From contig DATAYM010000083.1 in the NCBI GenBank assembly GCA_036272595.1, positions 1-64,000 of the forward strand: a stretch of 64,000 nt of DNA, in the 5' to 3' direction. Below, piece by piece: positions 1 to 8,479 of the stretch (positions are counted from its first letter, which is position 1; each line of letters starts with the position of its first letter). This DNA is from Poindextera sp036272595. GTDB lineage: Bacteria; Pseudomonadota; Alphaproteobacteria; Caulobacterales; Caulobacteraceae. A model generated the notes under the pieces. It ran no database searches. It had not been told where the DNA came from and saw only the letters and a list, made by a program, of their open reading frames with translations. The position numbers and the translations under genes are program-made.

Positions 1-1
1 G

Positions 2-1000
2 AACTTCCCGGTCCTCCAGATTGTCACGAAAGTCATGCCTGCGTTGGCGACTGGGTGCACGATCGTGCTGAAGCCGAGCGAGTACGCGCCGATTAGCCCG
101 ATGCTGTTCGCCGAGCTCCTCCACGATGCCGGCGTGCCGCCCGGCGTCTTCAACTTGATCAACGGCGATGGTCCCACGGTCGGCGAAGCGATGTCGAGCC
201 ATCCGGACGTCGACATGGTCTCCTTCACCGGCTCGACCCGCGCCGGCGTGGAAGTGGCCAAGGCCGCGGCCCCGACCTGCAAGCGCGTGGCCCAGGAGCT
301 GGGCGGCAAGAGCCCGAACATCATCCTCGACGACGCGGACTTCAAGCGCGCGGTCGGCGGCGGCGTGCGCCACGTGATGAACAACTCCGGCCAGTCCTGC
401 AACGCCCCGACCCGCATGCTGGTCCCGGCCAAGAAGATGGACGAGGCCATCTCCATCGCCAAGGAAGCCGCCGAAGCGACCACCGTCGGCGATCCGAACG
501 GCAACGCCCAGATCGGCCCGGTGGTGAACAAGACCCAGTGGGAAAAGATCCAGCGGCTGATCAAGGCCGGCATCGCCGAGGGCGCGACCCTGGTCGCCGG
601 CGGTCCCGACCGTCCGGACGGCCTGGACAAGGGCTACTATGTGAAGCCGACCGTGTTCGCCAACGTCACCAGCGACATGACCATCGCCAAGGAGGAGATC
701 TTCGGCCCGGTGGTCTCGATCCTGGGCTACGACAGCGTCGACCAGGCGGTGGATATCGGCAACGACACCGAATACGGCCTCGCCGCCTATATCTCCGGCA
801 CCGACATGGACAAGGTGCGCAAGGTGGCCAGCGAACTGCGCGCCGGCCAGGTGTCGATCAACGGCGGCGGCGACATGACCGCCCCCTTCGGCGGCTACAA
901 GATGAGCGGCAACGGGCGCGAGTGGGGCGACTACGGCTTCCATGAGTACCTGGAAACCAAGGCCATCCTCGGCTACTCGCCCAAGCAGGCGGCCGAGTAG
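2..1000 (+). CDS. Aldehyde dehydrogenase family protein, 5' end outside window
   Basis: The NAD(P)-dependent aldehyde dehydrogenase oxidises aldehydes to carboxylic acids. The reading frame is open from base 2, and the first codons read NFPV, matching the conserved WNFP segment, so the true start lies upstream of the window. The catalytic base glutamate is in QELGGKSPN and the nucleophilic cysteine in NNSGQSCNAP. The C-terminal substrate and dimerisation region is complete, ending with FGGYKMSGNGREWG. About 333 residues are present out of the roughly 470-500 usual for the family. A strong hairpin terminator follows 32 bases after the stop. The physiological aldehyde cannot be told from sequence. 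Confidence 0.93.
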   Translation, partial: NFPVLQIVTKVMPALATGCTIVLKPSEYAPISPMLFAELLHDAGVPPGVFNLINGDGPTVGEAMSSHPDVDMVSFTGSTRAGVEVAKAAAPTCKRVAQELGGKSPNIILDDADFKRAVGGGVRHVMNNSGQSCNAPTRMLVPAKKMDEAISIAKEAAEATTVGDPNGNAQIGPVVNKTQWEKIQRLIKAGIAEGATLVAGGPDRPDGLDKGYYVKPTVFANVTSDMTIAKEEIFGPVVSILGYDSVDQAVDIGNDTEYGLAAYISGTDMDKVRKVASELRAGQVSINGGGDMTAPFGGYKMSGNGREWGDYGFHEYLETKAILGYSPKQAAE

Positions 1001-1015
1001 GCCGCAAGCTGAAGC

Positions 1016-2242
1016 CTAGGCCTGCGAACGAGCCCTCCCCTGATCGGGGAGGGCTTTTTCACGCGCTTCGCGGCGGCGGCCGGCGACGGCCAGGACGGCC
1101 ATCCCGGCCAGGGCCGAGACCACCGAGCCGACGGCGACGCCCAGGGTCATCTGGCTGCGGGCCAGTTCGCCCTGGCCGGAGAAGGCCAGCGTGCCGATGA
1201 ACAGGCTGAGGGTGAAGCCGACCCCGCACAGCAGCGCCACGCCATAGAGCTCCAGCCAGGTGGATCCGGTCGGCCGCCGCGCCAGGCCGGTCCTGACCAG
1301 GAGGAAGACGGCCGTCGGCACGCCGATCTGCTTGCCGATGAAGAGGCCGGCCGCGATGCCCAGGGGCGCGGGCGCCACCACATCGCTCCAGCGCATGCCG
1401 GCGAAGGAAAACCCCGCCGCGGTGAAGGCGAACAGCGGCAGGACGGCGAAGGCGACGTAAGGGTGCAGGCTCTGCATGAAGTGCTTCAGCACCCCTTCCT
1501 GGCCGGGCCGGCGCGGGCCGATGGGGACGGTGAAGGCCGCCGCCACGCCGGCCAGCGAGGTGGAGATCCCCGACTTCAGCGTAAAGGCCGCCAGCACCAC
1601 GAAGCCGGCGGCGCGGAACAGGAAGGGCGCGTCCCGCCATTCCGAGAGCCCGATCAGCCCCATCAGCGTCGCCGCCGCCCCGACCAGGGCCCAGGCGTGG
1701 ATGTGGCCGCTGTAGAGGATGGCGATCAGCCCGATCGCGCCGAGGTCGTCGGCGATGGCCAGGGTCAGCAGGAACAGCCGCAAGGATTCCGGCAGGCTGC
1801 GGCCGACCAGGGCCAGGGCGGCCAGGGCGAAGGCGATGTCGGTGGCGGTCGGGATCGGCCAGCCTTGCGGCGCGCCGGCGGGGTGGCCCAGATTGACCGC
1901 CAGATAGACCAGGACGGGCGCGGCCATGCCGCCGGCCGCGCCGGCCAGCGGCAGGACAAGCTTGCGCGGACTGGAGAACTCGCCCTTGAGCAGCTCCTGT
2001 TTGATCTCCAGGCCGACGACGAAGAAAAAGATCGACATCAGGCCCTGGCCGACCCAGTCGCGCACCGACAGCGTCTCGGAGAACTGCCCCACCGCGACGG
2101 TGAAGGGCTGGCCGATCAGGTTGAAGTAGTCGGCCGCGAACGGCGAATTGGCCGCCAGGATGGCCAGCGCCGCCGCCGCGGCCAGGGCCGCGCCGCCGCC
2201 GGCCTCGGTCTTCAGGAAGTCGAGCGTCGGGCGCAGGGCCAC
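1016..2242 (-). CDS. nhaA: Na+/H+ antiporter NhaA
   Basis: Inner-membrane antiporter exchanging Na+ (or Li+) for protons, for pH and sodium homeostasis. The 408 residues match the family length and include about 11-12 hydrophobic helices. The signature TDIAFALAALALVG near residue 135 and AIADDLGAIGLIAILY near residue 165 carry the paired aspartates that bind the ion. The short hydrophilic C-terminal tail is encoded over the hairpin terminator of the convergent aldehyde dehydrogenase gene. It is transcribed away from selO, with about 115 bases between the two starts. Confidence 0.95.
   Translation of the reverse strand: MALRPTLDFLKTEAGGGAALAAAAALAILAANSPFAADYFNLIGQPFTVAVGQFSETLSVRDWVGQGLMSIFFFVVGLEIKQELLKGEFSSPRKLVLPLAGAAGGMAAPVLVYLAVNLGHPAGAPQGWPIPTATDIAFALAALALVGRSLPESLRLFLLTLAIADDLGAIGLIAILYSGHIHAWALVGAAATLMGLIGLSEWRDAPFLFRAAGFVVLAAFTLKSGISTSLAGVAAAFTVPIGPRRPGQEGVLKHFMQSLHPYVAFAVLPLFAFTAAGFSFAGMRWSDVVAPAPLGIAAGLFIGKQIGVPTAVFLLVRTGLARRPTGSTWLELYGVALLCGVGFTLSLFIGTLAFSGQGELARSQMTLGVAVGSVVSALAGMAVLAVAGRRREAREKALPDQGRARSQA
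1032..1059 (+). terminator. Rho-independent terminator of the aldehyde dehydrogenase gene
   Basis: A perfect 9-bp stem, GCCCTCCCC (1032-1040) with GGGGAGGGC (1046-1054), encloses the loop TGATC and is followed by TTTTT. It lies inside the last codons of the convergent nhaA gene, so that gene's C-terminal codons also form this hairpin. Confidence 0.85.
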
Positions 2243-2304
2243 GTCTTTCGTCTCCGTCGGGCCAAGAGAATCGTCTGCAAGGCGGTTAGCATGTTGGGCG
2301 ATTG

Positions 2305-2339
2305 CGACAAACGCTTGCCGGTCGACAAACGCTTGCCGG
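2305..2339. repeat. Tandem duplication of an 18-base unit in the nhaA-selO divergent spacer
   Basis: The 17-mer CGACAAACGCTTGCCGG occurs at 2305-2321 and again at 2323-2339, separated by one T, so the period is 18 bases. It lies directly in front of selO (start 2357) and between the two divergent starts, where it could be a recent slippage duplication or a doubled regulator site. Confidence 0.8.
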
Positions 2340-2356
2340 CGGGCGGCGCGCGGCTC

Positions 2357-3835
2357 ATGTCATCGCCGATGCCGGTGTCCTCCGTCTACAGGCCAGACCC
2401 GCGGTTCGCCGCCCTCGGCCCCGAATTCGCCGATCCGGTGCGCCCGGCGGCGTTTCCGCGCGGCGACATCCGCTTCCGCAACGCCCGCGCGGCGGCCGGC
2501 GTCGGGCTGGCCGAGCTCAGCGACGGCGAATGGCGCGCCCATTTCGCCCGCTTCGAGCCCTTGCCGGACAACCAGGCGCAGCCCCTGGCCATGCGCTACC
2601 ACGGCCATCAGTTCCGCGTGTACAACCCGGATCTGGGCGATGGGCGCGGCTTCCTGTTCGCCCAGCTGCGCGAGGCCGGTTCGGACCGGTTGCTCGATCT
2701 GGGAACCAAGGGATCCGGTCCCACCCCCTATTCGCGCACGGCCGACGGGCGGCTGACCCTGAAGGGCGGCGTGCGCGAGGTGCTGGCCACCGCCATGCTG
2801 GAGGCGCTGGGGGTTCCCACCTCGCGCTCGTTCTCGCTGATCGAGACCGGCGAGGACCTGCAGCGGCCGGACGAGCCCAGCCCGACGCGCTCGGCCGTGC
2901 TGGTCCGGCTATCGCACAGCCACATCCGCTTCGGCGCCTTCCAGCGCCACGCCTATTTCGACCGGGCGGACAATATCGAGCGGCTGATCGACCACGTGAT
3001 CGAAAACTACTACCCGGCGCTGGCCGGCGTCGACGGCGTCGCCGCCCGCGCGCCGGCGCTGCTCAGCGAGGTGGTCAAGGCCACGGCGGATCTGGCCGCC
3101 CGCTGGATGGCCGCCGGCTTCGTCCATGGCGTGCTCAACACCGACAATATGAACATCACCGGCGAGAGCTTCGACTACGGCCCCTATCGCTTCCTGCCGC
3201 GCAACGATCCCAACTTCATCGCCGCCTATTTCGACCAGACCGGCCTCTACAGTTTCGGCCGCCAGCCCGAGGCGGTGCTGTGGAACCTGCAGCAGCTGGC
3301 CGGGGCGCTGACCCTGGTCGGCGAGACCGAGCCCCTGGTCGAAGCGCTGAACGGCTTCGCGGCCGCCTATCGCGGCGCCCTGGGCGGCGCCATGCTGGAC
3401 CGGCTGGGCCTTCGCGGCCAGGGCGAGGCCGCCGACGTCGCCCTGGTCAACCTGGCCTTCCGCACCTTGGCGGAGGCCGGCGAGGGGGTGCGCTGGGAGC
3501 CGTTCTTCTTCGACTGGTTCGGCGGGTCGGCGTCGGAGGGCCGCGCGCTGAGCGGGCCGCGCGCGGGACTCTACGGCGGCGAACAGGCCCTGCTGTTCCG
3601 CGCCGCGCTGAAGGATTTCGAGCCGGAGCGGCCCGAGCGGCTGGCCGACCCTTATTTCGCCACGCCGGAGCCGGAAGAGCTTCTCTACGACCAGATCGAG
3701 GCGATCTGGGCCCCGATCGCCGAAGCCGACGACTGGCGCGCCTTCGACGCCAAGCTCGCCGCCGTCGAGCGGGCGCGGCTCGCCTGGGGATTGGACCGCA
3801 AACCGACGGCTGGCCTTGGCCGGTCGGCGGGCTAG
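2357..3835 (+). CDS. selO: Protein adenylyltransferase SelO (YdiU/UPF0061 family)
   Basis: SelO is a pseudokinase-fold enzyme that transfers AMP from ATP to protein hydroxyls and is linked to redox stress. From the ATG at 2357 the protein has 492 residues, normal for bacterial SelO. Conserved segments seen are AMRYHGHQFRVYNPDLGDGR, LDLGTKGSGPTPYSR, GVLNTDNMNITGESFDYGP and YSFGRQPEAVLWNL, covering the family's nucleotide-binding and active-site signatures. A second ATG lies at 2369. The reading frame stays open for almost 900 bases upstream, but that stretch is antisense to nhaA and shows no protein-like composition. The eukaryotic-type C-terminal selenocysteine is absent, as usual in bacteria. 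Confidence 0.93.
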   Translation: MSSPMPVSSVYRPDPRFAALGPEFADPVRPAAFPRGDIRFRNARAAAGVGLAELSDGEWRAHFARFEPLPDNQAQPLAMRYHGHQFRVYNPDLGDGRGFLFAQLREAGSDRLLDLGTKGSGPTPYSRTADGRLTLKGGVREVLATAMLEALGVPTSRSFSLIETGEDLQRPDEPSPTRSAVLVRLSHSHIRFGAFQRHAYFDRADNIERLIDHVIENYYPALAGVDGVAARAPALLSEVVKATADLAARWMAAGFVHGVLNTDNMNITGESFDYGPYRFLPRNDPNFIAAYFDQTGLYSFGRQPEAVLWNLQQLAGALTLVGETEPLVEALNGFAAAYRGALGGAMLDRLGLRGQGEAADVALVNLAFRTLAEAGEGVRWEPFFFDWFGGSASEGRALSGPRAGLYGGEQALLFRAALKDFEPERPERLADPYFATPEPEELLYDQIEAIWAPIAEADDWRAFDAKLAAVERARLAWGLDRKPTAGLGRSAG

Positions 3836-3866
3836 AGTTAGTTTGAAGGCCTCAGTCGGGATCGCC

Positions 3867-4598
3867 ATGACCAGCACACGCCGCCAGTTCGCCTGGACGC
3901 TCAGCGCCGCCACCGGCGCCTTGGGATTGTTCGCCGCCGCCAGGGCGGTCGCCCAGGACGACGACCTGCCGCCCAACGTCTTCATCAGCCCCTGCGGCAA
4001 GCCGTTCCGCGCGCCGATGAGCGCGCCCTATCCGGTGGTCGACTGGTTCAAGCAGGCCGATGCGAACGGCGACGGCAAGCTCGACCATGCCGAGTTCATC
4101 GCCGACGCCGAAGCCTTCTTCAAGGTGCTCGACCTCAACGGCGACGGGGTGCTCGACGGCTACGAGATCCAGGTCTACGAGCACCGCGTCGCACCGGAGA
4201 TCCTCGGCGTCCGTGTCGATGTCGGGGCCTTGCAGCCGCCCGCGTCGCCCTATGGGCCGGCGCGCCTGTGGCTGGCCCAGTTCAGCTCCGGGGGAGCGGG
4301 GTCGGACATGCCCGGGCCCAGCTCGGTCGACGACCACGAGCCGTCGGAGAAGCCGCAGAAGCAGACCGTCGATGAATCGGGTCAGGGTGCCTCGCCCTAT
4401 GGTTTCTTCAACGCCCCCGAGCCGGTGACGGCGGCCGATTCCGACTTCCGCGGCCTGGTCCGCAAGGACAATTTCCTGAAGCTGGCCGACCGGCACTTCA
4501 CTCTGCTCGACAAGGACGGCGCCGGCTATCTGGTCCTGGCCAAGCTGCCGAAGACGCTGATCGAGCAAAGGCTGGCGCAGGTCAGACGCCACCGGTGA
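3867..4598 (+). CDS. EF-hand calcium-binding protein with Tat-type leader
   Basis: A 243-residue exported protein. The N-terminus STRRQFAWTLSAATGALGLF is a twin-arginine-like leader with a cleavage region near AVAQ (residues 27-30). Two canonical EF-hand loops follow, DANGDGKLDHAE (residues 65-76) and DLNGDGVLDGYE (89-100). A degenerate third loop, DKDGAGYLVL, lies near the C-terminus. The centre (about 120-190) is low-complexity and rich in Pro and Ser. Likely a periplasmic Ca2+-binding or sensing protein; the partner is unknown. The ATG at 3867 is chosen because upstream extension would spoil the leader. It starts 31 bases after selO and may be co-transcribed with it. Confidence 0.8.
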   Translation: MTSTRRQFAWTLSAATGALGLFAAARAVAQDDDLPPNVFISPCGKPFRAPMSAPYPVVDWFKQADANGDGKLDHAEFIADAEAFFKVLDLNGDGVLDGYEIQVYEHRVAPEILGVRVDVGALQPPASPYGPARLWLAQFSSGGAGSDMPGPSSVDDHEPSEKPQKQTVDESGQGASPYGFFNAPEPVTAADSDFRGLVRKDNFLKLADRHFTLLDKDGAGYLVLAKLPKTLIEQRLAQVRRHR

Positions 4599-4673
4599 AG
4601 GCCGAGGGCCGCGCCGGTGTTCAATCGCCGGCGGGTTGCGGCCTGTTCTCGTCCAGGCCGCGGGGCTTGCAGC

Positions 4674-5114
4674 TCAGACCTGGTTGGGGAAGCAGGCGTT
4701 GACCGACAGCGGCTTGCTGGCCAGCTGGGTGATGGTCGGGACCACGGTCATGAAGGTGTAGGTGATCGTCACCTGCGAGAAATCCCCGACGCCGGCGCAG
4801 GTCGCCGCATTGTTCAGGCTGATGTTCGCCGCGGTCAGGGTGACGCCCCAGCCGGTGGCGGTGGTCCTGATGAAGTTGGTGGCGTTGGTCGAGCTGTAGG
4901 CGCCGCCGGCGGCGCAGGAGGTGTTCAGCACCCCCATGCAGCGGGCGCCGGCGATGGCGGTCTCCTGCAGGGCGTTCAAGGTCCACAGCAGCCGGCCGAA
5001 CTCGATCACCCCGAACAGCACCAGGGTGAAGGGCACGATGATCAGCGCGAACTCGACGGCGCTGGCGCCCCCGCGGTCGCCGCCCAGCCGCCGGATGCGG
5101 CGCCGCAGGCTCAC
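4674..5114 (-). CDS. TadE-like pilus-assembly minor pseudopilin
   Basis: A 146-residue protein with the TadE signature. A short basic N-terminus is followed by GGASAVEFALIIVPFTLVLF, with the conserved glutamate at the start of a single transmembrane helix, as in type IVb prepilins cleaved by a TadV/CpaA-type peptidase. The rest is a Thr/Asn-rich extracytoplasmic domain. It is the third gene of a minus-strand operon, and its ATG overlaps the stop of the preceding gene by four bases (5111-5114). Confidence 0.85.
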   Translation of the reverse strand: MSLRRRIRRLGGDRGGASAVEFALIIVPFTLVLFGVIEFGRLLWTLNALQETAIAGARCMGVLNTSCAAGGAYSSTNATNFIRTTATGWGVTLTAANISLNNAATCAGVGDFSQVTITYTFMTVVPTITQLASKPLSVNACFPNQV

Positions 5115-5686
5115 TGGGTCTCGACCGTCGCGCTGGTCGAGATCGTGCCGTTCTGGACGATGCCGTAGGTGGAGAAGAGCGGCGTGTAGGTGCGCGAGGC
5201 GGTGATGGTCACGAACTTGCCGGCCGAAGGGCCCGAGGGGCAGGCCGAGGCGCAGGCCACGGCGGCGCCCCAGGTGGTGGTGCCGCCGCTATAGGTCGGG
5301 CAATAGCAGTTGTCGGCGTTGGCGGTGGTCCCGCTGGTGGTGGTGTTGCCGTTGTTGACGGTCGCGACGGGGCCGTTGTTGATCGTCACCGAGGCGTCGG
5401 CCCAGTTGGAGCCCTGGCTGGACTGGACGATGGTCGCGGCGTTGCTGGCCAGGGTGGCGCCGCCGGTCGACGAGACGCTGGCGGCGTTGACCTGGACATA
5501 GTCGGCCGCCGCCGAAACGGCGGAATCCAGCCGGAAGCGGGTGTAGAGCACATTGCCGAGATCGACGATGCCGGCCAGCAGGACCCCGAAGACCGGCAGG
5601 ATCAGCGCGAATTCGACCGCCGCCACGCCGGCGCTGTCTTCGCCAAGGCGCAGCGTCCGCGCCACGCCGGTGCCGAGGCGTCTCAT
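5111..5686 (-). CDS. TadE-like pilus-assembly protein
   Basis: The start at 5686 overlaps the stop of the upstream Tad gene by four bases, giving 191 residues. The N-terminus MRRLGTGVARTLRLGEDSAG leads into VAAVEFALILPVFGVLLAGI, the TadE-type prepilin motif with its invariant Glu. The exported part is rich in Ser, Thr, Asn and Gly and carries a Cys-rich patch (NADNCYCPTY, VACASACPSG) that suggests disulfides. It sits between a TadG-like and a second TadE-like gene. The core Tad machinery genes (ATPase, outer-membrane secretin, peptidase) are not in the window, so this is an orphan set. Confidence 0.83.
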   Translation of the reverse strand: MRRLGTGVARTLRLGEDSAGVAAVEFALILPVFGVLLAGIVDLGNVLYTRFRLDSAVSAAADYVQVNAASVSSTGGATLASNAATIVQSSQGSNWADASVTINNGPVATVNNGNTTTSGTTANADNCYCPTYSGGTTTWGAAVACASACPSGPSAGKFVTITASRTYTPLFSTYGIVQNGTISTSATVETQ

Positions 5687-7641
5687 TGCACCAGCCTCAC
5701 CGTCGAAGTGGTCGCGCCGCTGCTGATGCAGGTCGAGGCGGCGGTGGTCCCGCCGGTGAGCGTGACCTGCGAGCCGATCAGTTCGAGGCACTGGCCGACG
5801 CCGTTGCCGACGCTGGCGCTGCCGCCGAGACTTATGGTGCCGTTCGGATAGTAGAAGGCGCCCGACAAGGTGGTGCCGCTCGCCCCCTCCGTGAAGGTCG
5901 CGCCGGTGGTGTTGCTGGTCGAGGTCGGGCCGATCACCACCAGCTCCGCGGTCGTGCCGGCGCTCGGCGCGGTGAGGGTGATGTTGCTGTAGCCGGCGGC
6001 GACGCAGAAGGACTGGCCCGCGCAGCTGCCCGAGGTGGGGGTCGAGGCGCCGCCGTCGACCAGGGTCACGTTGGTCCCGTTGATGCCGATGTCGACGCCG
6101 TTGCAGGTCACGTCGCCGCCGCCGTTGACGCCGAGGCCGATATAGCCGGTGACGGTGTAGACCCCCGAGCCGAGCAAGGTGCCGCCGGCGGAAGCGAAGT
6201 TGCCCTTGATGTCGTGCTGGGCGGCGGCGCTGATGGTCATGCAGCTGCCGCCGCCGCTGATCACGTTGAGATTGCCGATCAGCTGGAAGAGGTCGCCCGT
6301 GCCGGTCGCATCGCCGAAAACGGTTTTCGAACCGCCGGCCGCCACCACGGCGTCGCCGGCGCTGCTCGGGCCGATCACGAAGCTGTTGGTCGAGCCGCTG
6401 CCCAGGGTCAGGCTGGCGCCGCCGCCGTTGTAGACGCCGCCGGCCAGATTGAAGACGCTGGGTCCGCCGAACACGGTGGTGGAGTTGTTGCAGATGCTGA
6501 ACTTGGCGCCGCCGCTGCAAGCGCTGGTCATCTGGCCGATATTGAAGGTTCCGGCCCCGAAGGTGGTCTTCACGCCGCCCCCGGCGTTCAGGCCCTTGGC
6601 GATATTGTAAGTGCCCGGCCCGAAGGTCAGCGCCGTGGCGCTGCCGTCGTCTATGGAACCGCTGAAATTGTACACGCTGTTCGCCGCGCCGCCGGTGTTG
6701 AAGTTCACCGTTATGCCGCCGGAAAGCGTGATGTTGCCGAAGTTGTAGCTCGATTGGCCGCTGCAGTTGACGGTCCACGTGTTGCCGGATCCCGGACCCG
6801 TGGTCGTGGTCGTGCTGCACCCCGGAACGCTCGCGACCTGCGTGGCGGCGTTGCCGTTGTAGCCGAACGCCACGTCCTGTCCGTTCGGGACCGCCGCCAA
6901 GCTTGGGTTGCTGTATCCGGCGACCGTGGCGAGATAGGCGGTCGCCGTGGTGACGCCGGAATTGGTCGCCAGCGGGTCGGCGGTGACGGTTTTCACCATG
7001 CTGAGCGTGCCGCCCGACGGCGCGACGATGCCGCCGCAGGGCTCGCTCGGCAGCGCCGCCGAGTTGTAGGCGACGCTCTTGGTGGTGATGGTGTCGCCGC
7101 AGGGTACGGTGACGGTGTTGTTCGAGGCCACGGCGCAGGCCGGCGCCGTGACGCTGGTGCCGCCGCTCAGGGTCACGCCGGTGCCGCCCGCCTTCAGGGC
7201 GATGACGCAGGCCGGAACCCCGGCCTCCAGCTCGGCGTAGCCGGTCGAGCTGACCGGCAGCTGCGGGCCGGAGCCGACCATCTGCGACAACAGCAGCGGC
7301 ACCTGGGTGGCGACCTGGACGTCGACCGCCGATTGGCCGTCGCCGCTTGGCGATGAGACCAGGGTCACGCTCACGGCGCTGGCCGGGATGTTGTTCAGCG
7401 CCGCGACATTGTCGGCGGCGGTGGTCATCGCCGTGGTGGAACTGGTGGCGTTATAGGCCAGCGCCCCGGCATAGGCCGCCAGGTCGGCCACGCGCTGGTT
7501 CTCGACCTTGGACAACAGGCCGTGGCCATATTCGGCCACCAGCCCGACCATTCCGATCAGGGCCGGCAGCACGAGGGCCGCCACGGTGGTTACGCTAGCC
7601 CGACGGCAGCGCGCAAACCCTGTCAGGAAGTTGATAACCAT
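5683..7641 (-). CDS. TadG-like protein with pilin-type N-terminus and long Gly/Ser/Thr domain
   Basis: A 652-residue first gene of the Tad operon. The N-terminal motif VTTVAALVLPALIGMVGLVA followed by EYGHGLLSKVENQRVADLAA is the Tad domain (TadG/putative Flp pilus-assembly type), with a membrane helix at residues 18-40. The remaining roughly 600 residues are low-complexity, rich in Gly, Ser, Thr and Asn, with turns such as LSGGTSVTAPACA and FGPGTYNIAKG that resemble surface beta-solenoid repeats. Cysteines are spaced along it. It probably sits in the envelope or on the surface; adhesion is an inference. Canonical TadG usually carries a von Willebrand domain, which I do not see here. Confidence 0.8.
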   Translation of the reverse strand: MVINFLTGFARCRRASVTTVAALVLPALIGMVGLVAEYGHGLLSKVENQRVADLAAYAGALAYNATSSTTAMTTAADNVAALNNIPASAVSVTLVSSPSGDGQSAVDVQVATQVPLLLSQMVGSGPQLPVSSTGYAELEAGVPACVIALKAGGTGVTLSGGTSVTAPACAVASNNTVTVPCGDTITTKSVAYNSAALPSEPCGGIVAPSGGTLSMVKTVTADPLATNSGVTTATAYLATVAGYSNPSLAAVPNGQDVAFGYNGNAATQVASVPGCSTTTTTGPGSGNTWTVNCSGQSSYNFGNITLSGGITVNFNTGGAANSVYNFSGSIDDGSATALTFGPGTYNIAKGLNAGGGVKTTFGAGTFNIGQMTSACSGGAKFSICNNSTTVFGGPSVFNLAGGVYNGGGASLTLGSGSTNSFVIGPSSAGDAVVAAGGSKTVFGDATGTGDLFQLIGNLNVISGGGSCMTISAAAQHDIKGNFASAGGTLLGSGVYTVTGYIGLGVNGGGDVTCNGVDIGINGTNVTLVDGGASTPTSGSCAGQSFCVAAGYSNITLTAPSAGTTAELVVIGPTSTSNTTGATFTEGASGTTLSGAFYYPNGTISLGGSASVGNGVGQCLELIGSQVTLTGGTTAASTCISSGATTSTVRLVQ

Positions 7642-7862
7642 ACTCGCCCGTTAGCAATATATACCTGTCGGCGGAGGCCCTACATTCCAACAAGGATGCT
7701 AACAGAAGGTTTACGTGTTTCGGCTTGGTTATTTCTACTTAATTATATTTACAACCTGTCGATTTCTGCAGAAATGAAACTTTGAAGCCTGGATTGTGTC
7801 TTCAAGAGGGCGCGAAGATACAATCGACGGCCGCGCCGGCCCGCCGCCGCTGCAACGACCGG

Positions 7863-8016
7863 CTAACCTTGGAACATCAAGAGCAGACAGGCGGCGAACA
7901 ACAGCAGATGCACCGCGCCCTGCAGCACGTTGGTGCGGCCGCTGGCGAAGGTGACGACGCTGACCCCGAGGGTCAGCAGCAGCATCACCTGGTCGCGGAG
8001 AGGCGGGCCTTGCGTC
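7863..8016 (-). pseudogene. C-terminal remnant of a Ca2+/H+ antiporter (ChaA-type)
   Basis: Reading the minus strand from about 8016 to the stop at 7863 gives LLLTLGVSVVTFASGRTNVL followed by QGAVHLLLFAACLLLMF. This resembles the last two helices of ChaA/Na_Ca_ex-family cation antiporters. No start codon or upstream exchanger domain exists, since another gene begins at 8088, so this is a decayed tail. The rest of the 7642-8087 spacer holds an AT-rich block (about 7650-7790) upstream of the Tad operon that may contain its promoter; I see nothing else in it. Confidence 0.6.
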
Positions 8017-8087
8017 GGCGATCTTACAGACCGGCGAGGTGATCGGCTTCAGGGTGCGGGGCGGGCGCGGCTTGAAGACCGGATCAA

Positions 8088-8294
8088 ATGCGGACCTTCG
8101 AACTCTTTCTGGACGACGATCGCTACGCCGCGCCGGCCGTGGTTTTCGTGATGGCGGCCGATGAAGCCGGCGCGCGGGCCCGGGCGAGCGAGATCCTGCT
8201 GCGATCACCGCACCACCTCGGCGTCGAGGTCTGGAGCGCGCGGCGCCGGCTGTTCGCGATCGGGCGGAGACCCGTTCCAGAGACCGTGGCCTAG
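8088..8294 (+). CDS. Small conserved protein, twin of the 9361-9567 gene
   Basis: A 68-residue protein of unknown function. It aligns end to end without gaps with the 68-residue product at 9361-9567. About 27 of 68 positions are identical by hand count, including DDRY, EIL, RSPHH and VEV. The pattern MRTFELFLDDDRY then VVFVMAADEAGARARASEIL suggests a compact alpha/beta fold with an amphipathic helix. The twins flank a Crp/Fnr regulator gene. No catalytic motif is visible. Confidence 0.7.
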   Translation: MRTFELFLDDDRYAAPAVVFVMAADEAGARARASEILLRSPHHLGVEVWSARRRLFAIGRRPVPETVA

Positions 8295-8332
8295 GGGCCC
8301 GGACCTTCGATCAAGATCTAATCGACCTTATC

Positions 8333-8348
8333 TGTTCGCCATTGAACA
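8333..8348. promoter_or_regulatory. Palindrome upstream of Crp/Fnr gene
   Basis: TGTTC-GCCATT-GAACA is a perfect 5-bp inverted repeat with a 6-base spacer, 132 bases before the Crp/Fnr start at 8480. Its symmetry suits a dimeric regulator, possibly autoregulation. It is not the canonical Fnr box (TTGAT-N4-ATCAA). Confidence 0.35.
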
Positions 8349-8479
8349 TACATGGGGCTGAATCCACGTGTAGGATAGAAAATCGCCAGTCGATCTTGGT
8401 CGAGCTCTGGCGACTGGAAGTCCCGGACCCCTCAGGTCGGCCCCCGTGCTCCCGCTCGTTTTACGACGTGGAGAGCCCC

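Noticed and set aside
1463..2356. Upstream extension of selO into a 790-residue protein
   Set aside because: The extra region is antisense to nhaA, Gln/Arg/Gly-rich and unlike protein; SelO homology begins after 2357.
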